This document shows, piece by piece, positions 61,340-64,000 of a DNA stretch of 64,000 bases. Source of the stretch: Chersky-840 sp963811775 (GTDB lineage Bacteria > Actinomycetota > Acidimicrobiia > Acidimicrobiales > UBA8190); NCBI GenBank assembly GCA_963811775.1, contig CAWESO010000019.1, positions 62,001-126,000 of the forward strand. The letters run 5' to 3'. Made by a program: the position numbers and the translations under genes. Under the pieces are notes generated by a model, which saw only the letters and a program-made list of their open reading frames with translations, did no database searches and was not told where the DNA came from. Within the stretch, counting starts at the first letter, position 1, and each line of letters begins with the position of its first letter.

Positions 61340-62535
61340 GCCGTTCCCCCGTCCTTTCCGTCTCCGTCCGCGGCCCTCGGGCTCTGTTCGTTCCCGCCGT
61401 TCCCGCCGTTCCCGCCGTTCCCGCCCCCGCCCGGTCCGGCCACCCACAGGCCCTCGGCATGCGACGCCGGGGTGGTCGCAGGAGGGTCAGCGGCGCCGGA
61501 GGGTCTGGCCGCGGTGGTCGGGCCCGGTGCCGCGCCGTCCGTCCCGCCCGGACCGCCCGTGCCGTCCGTCCCGCCCGGACCGCCCGTGCCGTCCGGACCG
61601 CCAGGACCGCCCGTGTCGGCCGGTCCTGGGCCCGGGGCGTCGGGGTTGCCGGCGGTGGGTCGTGCGCGCGGCCCTCCTGGCGCCGGGGGCGTCGGCAAGA
61701 CGAGGCCGGAGGCTCGCACCGTGGCACCGCCCGCCCCGGCCCCGTTGGCCCGGGTGGCGGCGGTAGCGCCGGTGGCGCCCGTGGACGAAGGATCGGCACC
61801 GGCCGCGGCGGTATGGGTGGCATCGGTGCCGAGCGCCGCGCCCACGCTGGCCAGGAACACGGGGCGAAGCAGGTCGTCGCGCGCCAGGAGATCGGTGATC
61901 GAACCATCGAAGCGAACCTCGCCGCGCTCGAGGAAGAAGGCGTGCTCGGCCAAGGTCATGGCGCGGTTCACGCTCTGCTCGACGAGGATCACGGTGGCCC
62001 CATCGGCGTTGACGCGCTTGACGATGTCCATGAGGCGCTCGACGGTCATGGGGGCGAGGCCGAACGCGAGCTCGTCGATCATGAGGAGGCGGGGTTTGCT
62101 CATCATGACGCGCGCCAGCGCCAGCATCTGCTGCTCGCCGCCCGACAACGTGCCCGCGGGCTGGTCGAGGCGGGGCTGCAACTCGGGGAACAGGCTGATG
62201 GCGTCGTCGAAGGCCGCCTTCGAGCGTGGCATCTCACGCCGGAACGAGTGGCCGCCGATGCGGAAGTTCTCCCGCACGCTCAGGCCGGGGAACGTCATCT
62301 TCCCCCCGACGAGCAGTGCCGCCCCGAGGTCGATGATCTGCTCGGGCTCGAGATAGGTGCAGTTGGCCCCGAAGATGCGGATGACCCCCCGGTGGGGGTG
62401 GTCCAGCCCGGCGACAGCCCGCAGCAGCGTGCTCTTGCCGGCCCCGTTCGTGCCCAGGAGCGCCACGATGTCGCCTTCGGGAACCTCGAGGTTGATGTCG
62501 AAGAGCACCTGCTGGTTGCCATAGTAGAAGTCCAT
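61336..62535 (-). CDS. livF: Branched-chain amino acid-type ABC transporter ATPase (LivF), probably the C-terminal part of an MFS fusion
   Basis: The ATPase shows VALLGTNGAGKSTLLRAVAGL, TLSGGEQQMLALARVM, LLMIDELAFGLAPM and VILVEQSVNRAM. It is followed by a 130-residue Gly/Pro/Ala/Thr-rich tail encoded by repeats. In the same frame, codons before ATG 62535 read EIPALQIHN, the normal start of the domain, and connect through a run of seven G to the MFS reading frame. The ATG at 62535 may therefore be an internal Met of a longer MFS-ABC protein. Confidence 0.85.
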   Translation of the reverse strand: MDFYYGNQQVLFDINLEVPEGDIVALLGTNGAGKSTLLRAVAGLDHPHRGVIRIFGANCTYLEPEQIIDLGAALLVGGKMTFPGLSVRENFRIGGHSFRREMPRSKAAFDDAISLFPELQPRLDQPAGTLSGGEQQMLALARVMMSKPRLLMIDELAFGLAPMTVERLMDIVKRVNADGATVILVEQSVNRAMTLAEHAFFLERGEVRFDGSITDLLARDDLLRPVFLASVGAALGTDATHTAAAGADPSSTGATGATAATRANGAGAGGATVRASGLVLPTPPAPGGPRARPTAGNPDAPGPGPADTGGPGGPDGTGGPGGTDGTGGPGGTDGAAPGPTTAARPSGAADPPATTPASHAEGLWVAGPGGGGNGGNGGNGGNEQSPRAADGDGKDGGTA

Positions 62536-64000
62536 GTTGTGGATCTGCAGGGCCGGGATCTCCCCCCCGCCTTGCGGCGCTTCCCCTCGGCGTAGCGCTC
62601 GAGGACGTCCTCGATCACGAGCGTGATGTCACCGCGCACGAAGCGCGAGCCCACGAGCAGGAGCACGCCGCCCACGGCGCATACCGGTCCGATCAAGGTG
62701 AGCGCGGTCGTGACGTTCGAGGCGTCGCTGATGGCGCCGAGCAGGATCCCGCCGGCGAAGCCGCCGAAGACCAAGGCGTAGACGCCGAAGAGCCCGAAGC
62801 AGATGGCCCGCATCTCCGGTGGGGCCGTCGCCGCCAGGGTCTGGAAGATGCAGATGGACAGCGGCGCCACCGCCGATTGCGCCAGGAATTGCAGGACGAC
62901 CACCATCCACAGATGGGGCATGTACAGCGACAGGCTGTAGAGGCTGCCGAACACGGCGATGCAGACGCCGGCGACGACGAGGGGCTTCTCGGGGGCGCGC
63001 CGGAAGAGCTTGTCGCCCACGACGAAGACCACCGGCAGCCCGAGGAACGACGACAGGCCGATGATCGAGAACACGTCGGCGCGGTGCGCCACCCCGAGGT
63101 GCCAGTGGCGCTGGAAGTACAGCGAGCCGAACAGCGGGATGCCCGTGCCGGCGAACCCGAGGATGGCGACCGCCACGAGCTCGTAGTAGAGGGAGCGGAT
63201 GCGCAGCAGGCGGGTGACGGCCGAGCCCAGGAGGACCTTGGGGGCGTGCTCCTGCTCGGTCCCGATGTCCATCCCCGCGGCCTTCAGGATGTGACTCGAC
63301 TCGTTGGCCCCCTTCTCCGGCTCCCGGATGAAGAAGATGGCCAGCGCCACGGGGACCCCGAGGACCGCCAGGGCCAGGGCCCAGCGCCAGTTGTGGGTCG
63401 CGGCGGCGATGTAGCCCACGAGCAGGATCCCGATGGTCTGGGACACGGGGTCGTTCATGTTGTGCCAGGTGAAGACGCGCGCCCGGCCGTGGGTGGGATA
63501 GGCATCGGCCAGATAGGCGTTGTGCACCGTGTCGCTCGACCCCAGGCCGATGGCGGCGACCAGGTACAAGAACACGAACGGCCACACGTTGTGCACGAGG
63601 GCCATGAGCGGGACCGTGGCCGAGAAGATGAGCAGGGTGATGGCGGCCACGTTCTTGCGGCTGCCCCGGTCGGCGAACACCGCCACCGGCATCCCCCAGG
63701 CGATCTGGGCCACCGCGCCGACGAAGATCACCGCCCCCAGTCCGGCGTCGCTCAGGTGGAACGCGCTCTTGATCTCCGGGCCCAGGATGCCGATGCCGTT
63801 GACGACGGTGTCGGTGACCATCGCCGCCACCGTGAGCAGGACCAGGGGTGCGAACCCGTGCTCGCGCAGGATGCCGATCAGCGGGGGAGGCTTGCCCTCG
63901 CCGGTGCCGGGCATGAGGGCCACATCGGCGACCGCCGCCTTGTCCCGGCTCTTGCTGACCGCGGCGGCGAGCAGCTCATCGGGGACCACGAAGTTGAACA
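62295..64000 (-). CDS. MFS transporter, partial, fused out of frame to LivF
   Basis: The frame is open at the right edge (FNFVVPDELL), so the start lies outside. It has about 12 helices with VGAVAQIAWGMPVAVFADRGSRKN (MFS loop 2-3), HNAYLADAYPTHGRARVFTWHN and GLFGVYALVFGGFAGGILLGAISD. Sensible protein ends near 62562 at VIEDVLERYAEGKRRKAGG. The remaining 90 residues to 62295 read the livF gene in a wrong frame. Restoring one G in the G7 tract (62562-62568) would fuse it to LivF. Its role beside an ABC importer is unknown. Confidence 0.75.
   Translation of the reverse strand, partial: FNFVVPDELLAAAVSKSRDKAAVADVALMPGTGEGKPPPLIGILREHGFAPLVLLTVAAMVTDTVVNGIGILGPEIKSAFHLSDAGLGAVIFVGAVAQIAWGMPVAVFADRGSRKNVAAITLLIFSATVPLMALVHNVWPFVFLYLVAAIGLGSSDTVHNAYLADAYPTHGRARVFTWHNMNDPVSQTIGILLVGYIAAATHNWRWALALAVLGVPVALAIFFIREPEKGANESSHILKAAGMDIGTEQEHAPKVLLGSAVTRLLRIRSLYYELVAVAILGFAGTGIPLFGSLYFQRHWHLGVAHRADVFSIIGLSSFLGLPVVFVVGDKLFRRAPEKPLVVAGVCIAVFGSLYSLSLYMPHLWMVVVLQFLAQSAVAPLSICIFQTLAATAPPEMRAICFGLFGVYALVFGGFAGGILLGAISDASNVTTALTLIGPVCAVGGVLLLVGSRFVRGDITLVIEDVLERYAEGKRRKAGGRSRPCRSTTWTSTMATSRCSSTSTSRFPKATSWRSWARTGPARARCCGLSPGWTTPTGGSSASSGPTAPISSPSRSSTSGRHCSSGGR

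Overview
The window is a high-GC chromosomal stretch with frequent GTG starts and ATGA/GTGA stop-start overlaps. A DUF222-HNH protein, the mycobacterial-type SerC, a LivH-LivM fusion and many apparently leaderless promoters (a NANNNT box 6-9 nt before the start codon) point to an actinobacterium. Acidimicrobiia is the most likely class, but this is inferred from gene style and no marker gene was tested. No rRNA, tRNA, CRISPR array, transposase or integrase was seen.

Layout. 1-3.4 kb: the end of an adenine-specific DNA methylase, an SDR dehydrogenase and an MFS exporter. 3.4-8.1 kb: an SCP2 protein, an esterase and the gatC-gatA-gatB operon (gatB frameshifted). 8.4-12.4 kb: an HNH protein, a membrane protein and ilvD. 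12.5-17.3 kb: a methyltransferase and the attenuated ilvB-ilvH-ilvC operon (ilvC frameshifted). 17.3-24.7 kb: tldD-tldE, serC, an aspC-like aminotransferase and serA. 24.8-28.5 kb: an ECF sigma / anti-sigma pair with no canonical sigma start codon, a DUF4349 protein and a small membrane protein. 28.5-38.3 kb: attenuated leuA, mscL, greA-leuC-leuD on the minus strand, and attenuated leuB-ilvE-cimA. 38.4-41 kb: an unknown protein, an epoxide-hydrolase-like protein and an acyl-CoA dehydrogenase. 41-43.5 kb: a small accessory island (unknown ORF, pRiA4b ORF-3 protein, nucleotidyltransferase plus HEPN pair). It is bounded by the acyl-CoA dehydrogenase 3' end and by a second, degenerate copy of that same 3' end. 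43.5-48.2 kb: a DisA_N-like protein, an MFS exporter, a hydrolase, a GntR regulator and a FrnE-type DsbA protein. 48.8-57 kb: an NHL-repeat secreted protein, a GH4 glycosidase, nagB, a propeller lipoprotein, an esterase and a type-1 periplasmic-binding protein. 57.4-64 kb: a TauD-type dioxygenase and a liv-type ABC transporter cluster ending in an MFS protein that runs off the window.

How it fits together. Nearly the whole branched-chain amino acid pathway lies within 28 kb: ilvD, ilvBHC, leuA, leuCD, leuB, ilvE and a citramalate synthase (cimA). Three of its transcription units (ilvB, leuA, leuB) each start with a short leader peptide rich in Leu, Val or Ile, followed by an RNA hairpin and an intrinsic terminator. 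This is a three-fold attenuation circuit. The ilvB and leuB attenuators also share an identical 15-nt sequence just after the terminator stem. Serine synthesis (serC, serA) sits beside it.

Two genome-style features stand out. Short tandem repeats are abundant and in several places begin at, and include, the stop codon of the preceding gene. Three genes (gatB, ilvC and the MFS/LivF junction) carry single-base frameshifts in GC tracts. Because gatB and ilvC are normally indispensable, sequencing or assembly error is the leading explanation.
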